Notes under the pieces: model-generated
Seen by the model: the letters and a program-made list of their open reading frames with translations, nothing else
What the model was told of the DNA's origin: nothing
Database searches by the model: none
Shown here: positions 8,405-16,885 of the stretch, piece by piece
How positions within the stretch are numbered: the stretch's first letter is position 1
How the letters are laid out: the number at the start of each line of letters is the position of its first letter
Program-made: the position numbers and the translations under genes
DNA from: Burkholderiaceae bacterium
Lineage (GTDB): Bacteria > Pseudomonadota > Gammaproteobacteria > Burkholderiales > Burkholderiaceae_A
Length of the DNA stretch: 46,308 nt
NCBI GenBank assembly: GCA_004214155.1
Contig: SGYQ01000012.1
Location: forward strand, 1 to 46,308
Direction: 5' to 3'

Positions 8405-9157
8405 ATGGTTTCTATTGAAACAACCAGATATGACATACAATTTCCAAAAAAGTTTTCCTCTAAAACCAAACAAGACGAAGCTTTTTTCTTTCTGAGAGAA
8501 GGTTCTGAGAGAGTAAGACTCAGATTTCATGATTACAATGAAATTTATGCTCGGGCGGGGTTATACGAACAAATATTTTATGAACGTCTGAAATGTGCAT
8601 CCCCAAAAAAAGTGTCGAAGATTTTAGAAACCTCTGTTGCCAACTATTCTGGAAATTTCAATGAGTTGAGAATTTTAGATTTAGGTGCAGGGAACGGTAT
8701 GATGGGAGAGGAGTTAAAGTCTCGAGGTGTTGCTCGCTTAGTGGGAGTGGACATTTGTGATGAAGCGAAAGAGGCTGCGTATAGAGATCGTCCTGGAATT
8801 TACGATGCTTACTATATAAAAAATTTCACAAAACTCGATGATAGGACCGTCAAAGAAATTTGTGAGTGGCAATTTAATTGCATGGTTTCGGTTGCGGCTT
8901 TGGGGTTCGGTGATATTCCAACAAAAGCATTTATGAGTGCAGTAAAAATGGTGGAAAAAGGGGGTTGGATTGCCTTTAACATAAGGGATACATTTTTAGA
9001 TCGCTCAGATACCTCTGGGTTTTCGAAAGCTATTAGAAGGTTAATTGCAACAAATTATTTTGAATTATTTCACATTGAAAAATATCGTCATCGACTATCA
9101 ATAGACGGAAAGCCCCTTTATTATTTTGCTTTAGTTGTAAAAAAAACTACTGCGTAA
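8405..9157 (+). CDS. Class I SAM-dependent methyltransferase
   Basis: 250 aa. Motif I ILDLGAGNGMMG is near residues 90-101, followed by the acidic strand end VGVDI. Later MVSVAALGFGD and VEKGGWIAFNIRD correspond to motifs II/III. The ~85-residue N-terminal extension, rich in charged and aromatic residues, is not one I recognise. The substrate is unknown; the fold resembles small-molecule methyltransferases. It forms a module with the 53-aa protein between repeat copies 2 and 3. Confidence 0.75.
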   Translation: MVSIETTRYDIQFPKKFSSKTKQDEAFFFLREGSERVRLRFHDYNEIYARAGLYEQIFYERLKCASPKKVSKILETSVANYSGNFNELRILDLGAGNGMMGEELKSRGVARLVGVDICDEAKEAAYRDRPGIYDAYYIKNFTKLDDRTVKEICEWQFNCMVSVAALGFGDIPTKAFMSAVKMVEKGGWIAFNIRDTFLDRSDTSGFSKAIRRLIATNYFELFHIEKYRHRLSIDGKPLYYFALVVKKTTA

Positions 9158-9167
9158 GTTGGCTGAA

Positions 9168-9253
9168 GTGTGAGTAACGCCAAAAAAGTGATTCAGAATA
9201 TTAAATAGAATTAATAAGTTAAGTGCTCAGTTCGAACCGCGTTCTCCCCGCCA
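9168..9253 (+). repeat. tRNA-end repeat, copy 3
   Basis: An 86-base unit with a single TGTGAGTAAC and a right end TTCGAACCGCGTTCTCCCCGCCA. The middle (GATTCAGAATATTAAATAG) is identical to that of copy 6 and nearly identical to copy 2. It begins 11 bases after the stop of the methyltransferase. Confidence 0.85.
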
Positions 9254-9409
9254 TTGTCAAATGTTGTATGGCTTAACTAACTATTCTTGTAAAGAGCACA
9301 GATTTTTGCCAACACGATTTTCTCATTAGAACCACCCCCATCATAAATTCCTGATACGAGACACTCACCCATGGGATACCTAGCTAAATGTGTTTAGGAG
9401 TCCCATTAC

Positions 9410-9460
9410 CCATATACACTCGGAAATGCTCAAATGATTGGTTAAACTGGGTGTATATGG
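9410..9460. promoter_or_regulatory. Inverted repeat over the start of the nuclease-like gene
   Basis: CCATATACAC (9410-9419) and GTGTATATGG (9451-9460) are a perfect 10-bp inverted repeat 31 bases apart; the right arm contains the ATG at 9457. It could be a two-site operator or an mRNA hairpin hiding the start codon. Confidence 0.35.
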
Positions 9461-9835
9461 ACTATAAGAAATTAAGCACTTCTGAACTGGCAAAACTTTT
9501 ATCACCATCATCTGAGGCGTTTCTTGAATTGAAGCGCAGAGGTGTTTTGCGGACAAAAAACATTGTAGGGGGAATTGTGTGAGTATTTGGCGATAGAATT
9601 TTTCAATAAAAATCCAAAATTGCCTAAATTATCGTTTGCTCCAGCGGGCGTTAAAAATGTGAATGCATTGAGTAGAAACGGTGAAATTTTTAGTATAAAA
9701 ACAGTAACCTCAAGAACAGGAGCAACTGGGTTATTTTGGGACCCCGAATCTATTAAAAATAATGAAAAAAAATTTGATTATTTGTTTATTATTATTTTGA
9801 ATAGCGAACATCACTTGAATCAATTATTGAATTAA
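9457..9835 (+). pseudogene. Broken restriction-endonuclease-like gene (DUF6998-like)
   Basis: Two overlapping frames form one protein: residues from ATG 9457 (MDYKKLSTSELAKLLSP) run to KNIVGGIV and stop at TGA 9580-9582, while the +1 frame continues CEYLAIEFFNKNPKLPKL. Joined, GGIV-(C/G)EYLA plus RNGEIFSIKT and FDYLFIIILN match the layout of small PD-(D/E)XK-like proteins, with E, K and an FDYL strand. A one-base deletion in the GTGTGAG run explains it. The C-terminus also looks short. Function is probably lost; a programmed frameshift is less likely, because no slippery run is present. Confidence 0.55.
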
Positions 9836-10031
9836 CTTGGTAAGACTTTATAAGGTTCTTTCAATAGCAGGCAAACTCAATTATTGATTGGGTTATTGAT
9901 ATTTATCGTTGGAATTTTGGCGCTTTTTATGATCCACTTTTTGTTCGGCTGAGAGTTTTATTTGGCATCGGCCTAGTGAATGCGGGCTTAACTTGTTGGT
10001 GCGGATTAGGAAAGTTAATCGCTTTAATGCC

Positions 10032-10295
10032 ATGGAATCGTTAGTGGAACAATATATAGCAAAGAGATTTATGGAAGAAAATGAGATACTTATTTTTAAA
10101 AAGAAACTCGTGGATGATAAAAACAAGCAACATTGCAAAATTTTCTCTGAATTTTTAAAAAGTGCTGAAGAGTATTTTGAAATAGACTACAAGGGAGAGG
10201 GAGTTTTCAAAAAGAAGTATTTAATTTGTGGAGCAGATTTTGGAAAAAAATGTTTTGGGAAGAACGAGATATTTGTGATTTTTGTATTCAATTGA
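10032..10295 (+). CDS. Hypothetical protein, 87 aa
   Basis: I chose ATG 10032; the frame stays open upstream to a TTG at 9993. The product is charged and helical at first (ESLVEQYIAKRFMEENEILIF), then mixed, with four cysteines in the C-terminal half. No family recognised, no membrane segment. It converges with the phasin gene on a shared terminator. It may be a remnant linked to the broken nuclease upstream. Confidence 0.3.
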   Translation: MESLVEQYIAKRFMEENEILIFKKKLVDDKNKQHCKIFSEFLKSAEEYFEIDYKGEGVFKKKYLICGADFGKKCFGKNEIFVIFVFN

Positions 10296-10349
10296 TTGAG
10301 AAAAAATCAATAAACTGCAAATAAAAACTGTAAGTCAGATTTAATAACA

Positions 10350-10376
10350 AAAAAAGGAAGGTTAAACCTTCCTTTT
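10350..10376. terminator. Bidirectional rho-independent terminator
   Basis: GGAAGGTTAAACCTTCC (10356-10372) is a palindromic stem flanked by an A-run on the left and TTTT on the right, so it can end transcripts from both directions. It sits between the converging hypothetical (+) and phasin (-) genes. Confidence 0.85.
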
Positions 10377-10392
10377 CTCGAGAAAAAAAGGA

Positions 10393-10959
10393 TTAAGACA
10401 CTTTTTTGCCTTTTGGTTTTTTAGAGCCGGTCACTACCGATTCACTAACTTTTGTAGCAGCTTCAATATTATTATCGACAATATCAAAAACCTGCTTTGC
10501 AGCCTTTGTCATTGATTCATAGGTAGAAGTGGAAGCAGCTAAAGATGATTTCGTCATAGCGACAACCCCCTCGGTGCCAGCAGGAGCGTTTTTGCTCATC
10601 TCTTCAACCTGACCAGTAATAATCTTGTTGATTTCTTCGCTTTCACTTTCAACATATCCAGAACCTGATTTTAAGAAATCGGAGTTTATTTTGTAGAGTG
10701 TCTTAAAGTAATCTGTTACCTTTGCAGAAAGTGGTCCAACAGAATTTTGAGCAAACTCTAGAAACTCTTTAGGATCCTTAACCTCAAGCATTGTTGCTAC
10801 AACGCTATTAGTTCCATCAAGAGCATTTTTAGTGAACTTGATGTTGTGGTCGTTTACCTGTACAAACTTATCAAAAGCTACATCCGAAAACTCTGACATA
10901 GTTTTGGTAGATTTTTTTAAGAATGTGGAATAATACTCAATAGCCGGAAATGATGTCAT
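10393..10959 (-). CDS. Phasin family protein (PHA granule-associated)
   Basis: 188 aa from ATG 10959, chosen because GGAGGT precedes it by 4 bases; an ATG at 11016 would add 19 residues without support. The start MTSFPAIEYYSTFL, amphipathic helices throughout, and the Ala/Ser/Thr-rich C-terminal part followed by a basic KKPKGKKVS tail fit the TIGR01841/phasin_2 type. Phasins coat polyhydroxyalkanoate granules. The basic tail could contact DNA, as in some PhaM/PhaF-like proteins. Lies alone, without a PHA synthase, between repeat copies 3 and 4. Confidence 0.8.
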   Translation of the reverse strand: MTSFPAIEYYSTFLKKSTKTMSEFSDVAFDKFVQVNDHNIKFTKNALDGTNSVVATMLEVKDPKEFLEFAQNSVGPLSAKVTDYFKTLYKINSDFLKSGSGYVESESEEINKIITGQVEEMSKNAPAGTEGVVAMTKSSLAASTSTYESMTKAAKQVFDIVDNNIEAATKVSESVVTGSKKPKGKKVS

Positions 10960-10983
10960 TTTTACCTCCATTAGTAATATTGT

Positions 10984-11016
10984 TGCACTGCAGTACATTA
11001 TATTGGTGCAGCGCAC
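10984..11016 (-). promoter_or_regulatory. Possible operator upstream of the phasin gene
   Basis: Two TGC/GCA-rich blocks (TTGCACTGCAGT at 10984 and GGTGCAGCGCAC at 11005) lie 25-57 bases upstream of the phasin start. CTGC...GCAG-type sites are known for PhaR-like repressors of phasin genes, so autoregulation by granule state is possible. This is based on resemblance only. Confidence 0.35.
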
Positions 11017-11135
11017 AAAATATCAAGAGTTTTTATAAAAAAATCTAAGTTTTTTTATATTTAATGAAAAGGAAGTTTAGCGAAATAACTGCTTTCACTT
11101 CCTATGTTACTAAATAGAAATATCTTCCTTTAAAC

Positions 11136-11220
11136 TGTGAGTAACGGCAAGAAAGTGGTTTAGAATCCTAAATAGAATCAATAGGTTAAGTACTCAGTTT
11201 GAGTCCCGCTCTCTCCACCA
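11136..11220 (+). repeat. tRNA-end repeat, copy 4
   Basis: An 85-base unit with CTGTGAGTAACGG at the left and TTTGAGTCCCGCTCTCTCCACCA at the right, several bases away from the other copies. Its middle (TAGAATCCTAAATAG) groups with copies 5 and 7. It separates the phasin from the hydrolase-cyclase module. Confidence 0.8.
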
Positions 11221-11243
11221 GGAAGTCCATTGAGGGCAAGTTG

Positions 11244-12083
11244 TTACGATTGCTTAATAATTTCCGCTACTTTTTTGGGCTGCTCCAAAAATGAGAAATG
11301 CCCACATTTTTTGATAGTGTGATACGAAGCTAAATTTAATTTAGTTTGAGAGTCCAACCTTTCCTCAGATGTTGACCAGTCAGCTTCTCCGTAGACTAGG
11401 ACTGTAGGATGAGTGACAGCCTCGTAAATATTTTTACAATTGATCCACGTTTGAAAGTTTGATAGAACGTTTATAAAATGATATGTATAGCCTTTTTTTT
11501 TGCTGGTTGAAGTTAGAAGATTTAGATAATCGCTAGGCAGTTTTGATTTATCGACGAATCCACCTGCAAGGATACTTTTTAAAATAAATTTATTTTCGAG
11601 CATAGAAAAAATCCTTCCTATAAATGGAAGTCCAACATGAAAAAGGATAAAATTTGCAAAAAGGTTACCACGGCGTATACCCTCTGCAAATTTAGTATCG
11701 TAATCGTAAGGATTAAAGCAAAGTAGTTTTTTTATCCTGTTAGGAATTTTAAGAGAAATTGTTATGGGCAAAATGCCACCTATAGATTCTCCAGCAATGG
11801 TCACGTCTGACAAATCCAATCTAGTAATGAATTCTGTAATAGCACTAGTGAAGTATTCCTGATCATAATTGGCTTCTATGTTTATTGGAGAGTCTCCAAA
11901 GCCTGGCAAATCAAGAGTATAAATTGAATAGTCGTTTATTAGTTCTTGAACTAAAAGATCAGAGTATTCCAACCTATTTCTGAAAGTGTGCAACAGTAAG
12001 AGAGGAGGACCATTTCCTATTACCTTATATCGGATATAGGTTCCATCTTTCAATTTAAAGTTTTCTATTTCTGCTTGGTCCAT
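11244..12083 (-). CDS. Alpha/beta-fold hydrolase
   Basis: 279 aa, cytoplasmic. Oxyanion-side LLLLHTFRNRLEYSD, nucleophile elbow GESIGG, acid in YGEADWS and catalytic His in CGHFSF form a complete Ser-Asp-His triad. The cap region (roughly 135-205) is helical. The usual HG before the oxyanion loop is HT here. Substrate unknown. It is divergent from the adenylate cyclase gene in the same repeat-bounded module. Confidence 0.8.
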   Translation of the reverse strand: MDQAEIENFKLKDGTYIRYKVIGNGPPLLLLHTFRNRLEYSDLLVQELINDYSIYTLDLPGFGDSPINIEANYDQEYFTSAITEFITRLDLSDVTIAGESIGGILPITISLKIPNRIKKLLCFNPYDYDTKFAEGIRRGNLFANFILFHVGLPFIGRIFSMLENKFILKSILAGGFVDKSKLPSDYLNLLTSTSKKKGYTYHFINVLSNFQTWINCKNIYEAVTHPTVLVYGEADWSTSEERLDSQTKLNLASYHTIKKCGHFSFLEQPKKVAEIIKQS

Positions 12084-12434
12084 TTATTTTTACTTTGTGA
12101 GTTTTATTGGCGATGGATAAGAGTATGAGTAGTAAAACACGAAATAGCAAACGGTTACCAGGTAGTGACTAGAGAGTATTAATATTCATTTGCGCTATTC
12201 ATAAATAGTTTAAAAAAATATAACGAAAGAAAAGTCGGGCGGACTAAATTTTGGAATGACAAGTTGTTTGCTAAGTCTAAACTTCTATAGACATCGCTTC
12301 CTTATAATGAAATTCACTAGTTAAATTGTGGTAACTTATATTAGAAGCGGTTGGTATTATACAATTTCAATGGTAAGGAAAAATTATTTTAAATAAGTTT
12401 TTTGATGATTTTGAAATAAAAACAACGTTGGATT
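12084..12434. other. Divergent intergenic region
   Basis: A 351-base AT-rich spacer between divergent hydrolase and cyclase genes; it must hold both promoters. I see no clear ribosome-binding site, repeat copy or hairpin, and no plausible small gene. Confidence 0.4.
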
Positions 12435-13628
12435 ATGAGTAAATTTCAAGCTCCCCTAGATGAGAATTTGAGAATAGAAACATTAAAATCTTATGAAGTT
12501 CTTGATACGGCACCAGAGGTTTGTTTCGATGACATTACAGAGTTAGCTGCGGAAATTTTGGGTTGCCCAGTTTCTTTTATTGAATTCATGGATGCAGACA
12601 GACAGTGGTTTAAATCAAAGTATGGACTTCCAGAGGATTTAATCGAGGTACCTAGAGATATAGCAATTTGTAATACGGTTGTATGTCAGGGTAATCTATT
12701 ATGTGTGCCGGACCTTTCCCAAGATGATAGGTTTCGAAGCAACCCGTTAGTTCAAGCTGAACCTAATATTCGTTTTTACGCTGGAGCGCCTTTGATTACT
12801 CCTAATGGGCAGGCGGTGGGAACCATTTGTTCGGTAGATTTTAAAAAAAGGGAAATATCTGTTAATCAGCAAGAAGCACTTAAAAAATTGTCAAAACAAG
12901 TAATGACGCAGCTTGAATTACGCCGAACATTAATCGAAGTTAAAGATTCGCTCATTGCTCGGGAAAAATTGACTGAAGAGTTAGAAGAAGAAAAAAATAA
13001 TATTAAAAATATTATGAAGAAGGTTTTGCCCGTGAACATTGCAGTCGAATTACAGGAAAAACAACGGGTAGAGCCGAAATACATAGATGAATGTAGTGTT
13101 TTGTTCACAGATTTTGTTGGGTTCACTAAACTAACTGAAAAGTCATCTCCTAAAAATCTTATAGAGTTATTGCATCAAATATTTTGCAAATTCGATGAAA
13201 TATGCAGAAAGAATAAAATAGAAAAGATTAAAACTATAGGCGATTCTTACATGTGTGTCGCCGGAATTGTAGATGAAAAAAAAGATCATGCAAATCGTTT
13301 ATGTAAGGCGGCTAAAGAAATGTTAGCTTATCTAAATAAAACAAATATTCAACGTTCTAAACTAAAAATGCCCATCTGGGAAGCCAGATTCGGGATTCAT
13401 ACAGGCCCTGTTATATGCGGTGTCGTGGGTGAGGACAAGTTTACCTTTGACATATGGGGAGATACTGTGAACACTGCTTCTTTAATGGAGCAAAATTCTG
13501 AGCCCGGAAAAATTAATATTTCAGAAACGACTCATTTGCGTACTCAAAAACATGTTGATTCGGTGGAAAGGGGGAAAATTCTTACGACAAAAAAAGGGGC
13601 TCTGAAAATGTATTTCGTTGAGTTTTGA
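12435..13628 (+). CDS. GAF-domain class III adenylate cyclase
   Basis: 397 aa, soluble. Residues ~20-165 are a GAF sensor (FIEFMDADRQWFKSKYGL...RFYAGAPLITPNGQAVGTICSVD), a form common in phytochrome-like and redox sensors. A coiled coil (~165-200, rich in Glu/Lys) links it to a class III cyclase domain (~210-397). The metal Asp is in VLFTDFVGFT, and the second metal region is KTIGDSYM. Adenine-specifying Lys (EKIKTIGD) and Asp (FDIWGDTVN) point to ATP rather than GTP. It probably makes cAMP in response to a ligand bound to GAF. Sits between repeat copies 4 and 5. Confidence 0.88.
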   Translation: MSKFQAPLDENLRIETLKSYEVLDTAPEVCFDDITELAAEILGCPVSFIEFMDADRQWFKSKYGLPEDLIEVPRDIAICNTVVCQGNLLCVPDLSQDDRFRSNPLVQAEPNIRFYAGAPLITPNGQAVGTICSVDFKKREISVNQQEALKKLSKQVMTQLELRRTLIEVKDSLIAREKLTEELEEEKNNIKNIMKKVLPVNIAVELQEKQRVEPKYIDECSVLFTDFVGFTKLTEKSSPKNLIELLHQIFCKFDEICRKNKIEKIKTIGDSYMCVAGIVDEKKDHANRLCKAAKEMLAYLNKTNIQRSKLKMPIWEARFGIHTGPVICGVVGEDKFTFDIWGDTVNTASLMEQNSEPGKINISETTHLRTQKHVDSVERGKILTTKKGALKMYFVEF

Positions 13629-13721
13629 AACTTTAATTTGAGAAAGTTTGATTTGCATGAAGACAGATAGGCTATTAGTCAAAGGCCCGCAAAAGAACTA
13701 TTACGGTAAATGTGAGTTACA

Positions 13722-13807
13722 GTGTGTGTAACGGCAAAAAAGTGGTTCAGAATTCTAAATAGAATCAATGGTTTAAGTGCTCAGTTCGAATCCCGCTCTC
13801 TCCGTCA
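13722..13807 (+). repeat. tRNA-end repeat, copy 5
   Basis: An 86-base unit with an upstream second arm (TGTGAGTTAC at 13711), giving the tandem layout. The right end TTCGAATCCCGCTCTCTCCGTCA is one base from a perfect tRNA 3' end. A decayed hairpin (ATTTT...AAAATCGG) follows. The flank to ~13900 matches that of copy 7, including an ACCATATCTTxGTACAAA-like stretch. Confidence 0.85.
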
Positions 13808-13958
13808 GTCCAAAAATTGTCAAATTTTCGACTTAAAATCGGCAACTTAAGAATGCGGCAAATTTGTGTTCTACCATATCTTAGTACAAAAATACCCTAA
13901 CATTTAGCCCAACCTGCTATTAGAACAAAAATATATAAAGGGATTCAATTTTAAAGCA

Positions 13959-14534
13959 TTATTTTTGATAAAGTACTTTATAGAGATCATACTTTACATA
14001 CCCGGCTGACAAATCTGCTATGATTCCTTTGCCGATGAGTTGTATGTAATTCATATAATCATATTTCTGGCTAGATGTTCTTATTAGTGGGGCATTTATC
14101 CAATAATCAATACCGCTTTTAGGCTTCCATGGCTTTCTTTCATTCAAAAGTTGCATGGCTTTATCATCCATGATCATTTTTCCGCCATAGAAAATATATA
14201 AATGTGAGCCATCATCCATAGTAAAAGTGCATCTTACATCGAGATCAAACCATAATTCTTTTTGAGCATTTCCAAAATCAGCACACGGAGCTGAAACTTT
14301 TCCAATATCACCGTTAGCGAGAGTTAAAGTCCCACTTCCGAGATTGGCAACAAAATTTCGTGAAAAATTCTTCACTTTACCGATGTCTCGATATGTTAAC
14401 GAACCAAAGTATTCTAATTTAGGAGCACTATTATTTTTCGAGTCAGCGGCAGAAATGTTACCCAAACATAAGATCATACAACTTACAAAAACTGATGTTA
14501 CCCTAATTCTGAATACGTGAATTTTTTCCTCCAT
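13959..14534 (-). CDS. Secreted DUF3237-like protein B
   Basis: About 191 aa from ATG 14534 (a TTG precedes it). A signal peptide runs to about ISAADS. The mature part is beta-rich with two cysteines (VSAPC and DVRCTFTMDDG). The end has IRTSSQKYDYMNYIQLIGKG...VKYDLYKV, the closing pattern of DUF3237 proteins. It is a paralogue of the gene at 15740, which ends in the same way. Probably periplasmic; no enzymatic residue is obvious. Fourth gene of a same-strand group bounded by repeats 5 and 6. Confidence 0.65.
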   Translation of the reverse strand: MEEKIHVFRIRVTSVFVSCMILCLGNISAADSKNNSAPKLEYFGSLTYRDIGKVKNFSRNFVANLGSGTLTLANGDIGKVSAPCADFGNAQKELWFDLDVRCTFTMDDGSHLYIFYGGKMIMDDKAMQLLNERKPWKPKSGIDYWINAPLIRTSSQKYDYMNYIQLIGKGIIADLSAGYVKYDLYKVLYQK

Positions 14535-14678
14535 CAATTTTTCAAAAAGTATAAGTCTGTAACAGCAATAGTAACTCCAGAAAAATATTCCGACTCAATC
14601 AACCAAATTTATCTGTTTAAATTGCTCAGAACAATTCGGTATCCTAAAGACGATTATAATCAGCATCTAATGCATAGA

Positions 14679-15173
14679 TTATGATAAAGGATGAAACCCA
14701 GTGGCACAAACAAAATTCCCCACTTTTTTGTAAAAAGATATTTTCTTAGATTCTTTTTCTGAAGGGACTGGCAACACATTTGGTGTGCTAACGATTCGAC
14801 TTAATTTGTATGAAATTTTTGAGAATGTTTCAGTCTTAGCATTTTGTAGCATTATTTGAGCAACTTTCACTCCATCTGAGCTGACAAAATTACTCATATC
14901 CGTTCCCGCAAGTGTTGGATGCGCCACCATAATTCCTTTATTGTTAACACAAAATGGATATAAATCTTTGACGTGAAATCCTCCTTGACCAACGTTTATC
15001 ATGGCAAAGGCAACTGTTGGGTTGGATTCTACTATTCTTATCGCACGCTCTAACATTTGCTTAGCCTCTTTCTCATTACCAAAGGTATTAGCTTTTTCTT
15101 TGGCAAATGAGCTAAAAAATGCAAGGCAAAAGAGAATTAATACCATAGATCTTGTTTTAATTATTTTTCTCAT
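14679..15173 (-). CDS. Periplasmic stand-alone Cache-domain protein B
   Basis: 164 aa with a signal peptide (cleavage near SSFAKE) and AGGAGC six bases before the ATG. One small Cache fold: helical GNEKEAKQMLERAIRIVE, then DLYPFCVNNKGIMVAHPTLAGTDM, then a C-terminal KKVGNFVCATGF. Cache domains usually bind small ligands as sensor parts of chemoreceptors or kinases; here no transmembrane or output domain follows, so it may be a soluble ligand-binding protein. Its two cysteines could form a disulfide. Paralogue of the next gene upstream. Confidence 0.75.
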   Translation of the reverse strand: MRKIIKTRSMVLILFCLAFFSSFAKEKANTFGNEKEAKQMLERAIRIVESNPTVAFAMINVGQGGFHVKDLYPFCVNNKGIMVAHPTLAGTDMSNFVSSDGVKVAQIMLQNAKTETFSKISYKLSRIVSTPNVLPVPSEKESKKISFYKKVGNFVCATGFHPLS

Positions 15174-15193
15174 TATTTGCTCCTAAAAAAGAT

Positions 15194-15685
15194 TTACTTG
15201 TTGTAATATCCACTCATACAATAATATTTTCCGGCTCGAGTATATAAAGCGGTTTTTTTCATTGAACTGTCCAAATAGTCCTCAGGTAATTTGTTATCTC
15301 CTGAGACATATCTACCAAAAGTGTAAGTAACCTCCGAAATTTCCCCTTCTCTTGCGTTTGCCATAATTATTTTGGTGACGCTGTCACCGTTTATATCTTT
15401 CAAATCCTTCATCGAGGCCCCAAGGTTATATGGGTGTGAGACTATGGTTAACTTGTCATCAAAACAAAAAGGGTATAAATCTTTCAAAATAAAGCCTCCA
15501 GTTTGCACTGTCATCATAGTCAGCCCGACAATTTCGTCAACTTTAAGTAAATTAGTTGCTCTGATAAGTAATTCCTTAGCTTCTTCTTTTGTTCCATAAG
15601 TCTTATTGCCATGGTCGTGAGCGAACACTAGGATTGGTAGTAACAAGAAAGATAGTAAAGCTAATATTTTTTTCTTCGACATCAT
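15194..15685 (-). CDS. Periplasmic stand-alone Cache-domain protein A
   Basis: Start taken at ATG 15685 (MMSKKKILALLSFLLLP), ahead of a clean signal peptide ending VFAHDHG and after an AGGGA site; the frame is open to 15733. The mature part mirrors the neighbour: GTKEEAKELLIRATNLL, DLYPFCFDDKLTIVSHPYNLG and YTRAGKYYCMSGYY. The two genes are a tandem duplication 20 bases apart, probably in one transcript. Ligand unknown. Confidence 0.75.
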   Translation of the reverse strand: MMSKKKILALLSFLLLPILVFAHDHGNKTYGTKEEAKELLIRATNLLKVDEIVGLTMMTVQTGGFILKDLYPFCFDDKLTIVSHPYNLGASMKDLKDINGDSVTKIIMANAREGEISEVTYTFGRYVSGDNKLPEDYLDSSMKKTALYTRAGKYYCMSGYYNK

Positions 15686-15739
15686 ACGATTGGATTCCCT
15701 AAAAAAATAAATGCGTGAATGCCCATAATACACATAAAT

Positions 15740-16285
15740 CTAATTCTGTAGTTTGTATAATTTGTACTGTGCCATGCCGCCCTTAGGACTATTTGGTCCT
15801 CTCATTTCTATTCCTTTACCTAAATAAATCTGATCATTTATCCACGAGTATTTTTCACTAGATGTCTTAAATTCAAAATGTCCATACCAATGCGAGAGCC
15901 CGTTTCTTGGAGGGAATATGGACTTTCCTTCATCAAAGTTTTTTGTCAATTCTTCATTTCCAATGAGAATAGCTACATACTCCATAATTCCTGGAGCTTT
16001 ATCATCCATTACGATATAACAGCGTAAATCAACTTTTATACTCTTTTTTCTAAATGAAAATTTTTCAATGCAGGATACTACTTTTGCTTTAGCGTCTCCT
16101 AGTTCAACAGAGCCCGAATCCATATAATTAATCGCTTGTGCCTCCTCCACCACAGTGATGGGGGTTTTCAACCCAACAATTACTGTACCTACCTTCTCTG
16201 ATGTGGTTTTCGCAAAAACAGTTGGTAGAACAATTATAAAAATGCTAACGAATCCGATTAATAATTTAGAGAAGTGTATATACAT
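15740..16285 (-). CDS. Secreted DUF3237-like protein A
   Basis: 181 aa; AGGGAC five bases before ATG, signal peptide to about VFAKTT. Two cysteines in the mature part (KVVSCIEKF and VDLRCYIVMDDK), then WYGHFEFKTSSEKYSWINDQIYLGKG and a closing MAQYKLYKLQ, the DUF3237-type end. It is the first gene of a same-strand group DUF3237-Cache-Cache-DUF3237, only 6 bases ahead of Cache A. The mirrored pairing suggests that each DUF3237 protein works with a Cache protein, or that a pair was duplicated. Confidence 0.65.
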   Translation of the reverse strand: MYIHFSKLLIGFVSIFIIVLPTVFAKTTSEKVGTVIVGLKTPITVVEEAQAINYMDSGSVELGDAKAKVVSCIEKFSFRKKSIKVDLRCYIVMDDKAPGIMEYVAILIGNEELTKNFDEGKSIFPPRNGLSHWYGHFEFKTSSEKYSWINDQIYLGKGIEMRGPNSPKGGMAQYKLYKLQN

Positions 16286-16407
16286 AAATAGTCCCTGGTT
16301 AACGTACGATAGAGTAAAGATAATATACTGACGGAATGAGAGACAAGCAGATACCTTAATGTAACCTTTTCAAACGCTATTGATAACTATGAGTTATGTG
16401 AGTAACA

Positions 16408-16493
16408 GTGTGATTAACGCCAAAAAAGTGATTCAGAATATTAAATAGAACCAATGAGTTAAGCGTTCAGTTCGAATCCCGCTCTCCCTTCCG
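16408..16493 (+). repeat. tRNA-end repeat, copy 6
   Basis: The unit is preceded by TGTGAGTAAC (from 16397), giving the tandem arm. The right end TTCGAATCCCGCTCTCCC is intact, but the CCGCCA end has become CTTCCGG. It separates the Cache module from the glycan module. Confidence 0.8.
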
Positions 16494-16885
16494 GTCAAAT
16501 TCGTTTTTTTTCTAGTTTAAAATCAATAGCTTATAATTTAGCCAAATTTTATTCTGTATCAATATGCTTGCATTAAAATATACCGAAATTCAATCTAAAA
16601 GGTAGTAGTTAGGTTAATTTTTCTCCGAATTGTTATTTTTTCAAAAAAAATAATTTCGTTTTTGATTAGCATAGTACTGGCGGTTATTGTGTGTGATGAT
16701 TGAAGAAATTTTAAAAAGCGTTGGAGGAAAAGATATCCCGATACATTTTTTTGGTGTGCATTTTTCCAAATGGGATAAAGATTGCTTGTGGTAAATATGC
16801 CCTCAGAATGAAATTGGTACAAATTTAGCTTATCACGACATAAATCGAAACAAATTTTTTTTAAAGCTGTCTATGTTCTTCAAAA
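16494..16885. other. Intergenic region with a possible gene remnant
   Basis: This 392-base stretch begins with the decayed hairpin flank of repeat copy 6. An ATG frame at about 16696 reads MIEEILKSVGG...FFGVHFSKWDKD and stops after 32 codons; it may be the remnant of a coding region. A 75-codon frame on the minus strand has no supporting features. Confidence 0.3.

Noticed and set aside
11068-11098. GGAAGT...ACTTCC stem as a terminator near repeat copy 4
   Set aside because: Six-base stem with a 20-base loop and no T-run; not convincing.
16595-16822. 75-codon minus-strand frame as a gene
   Set aside because: No ribosome-binding site, no recognisable composition, lies in the decayed flank of a repeat.
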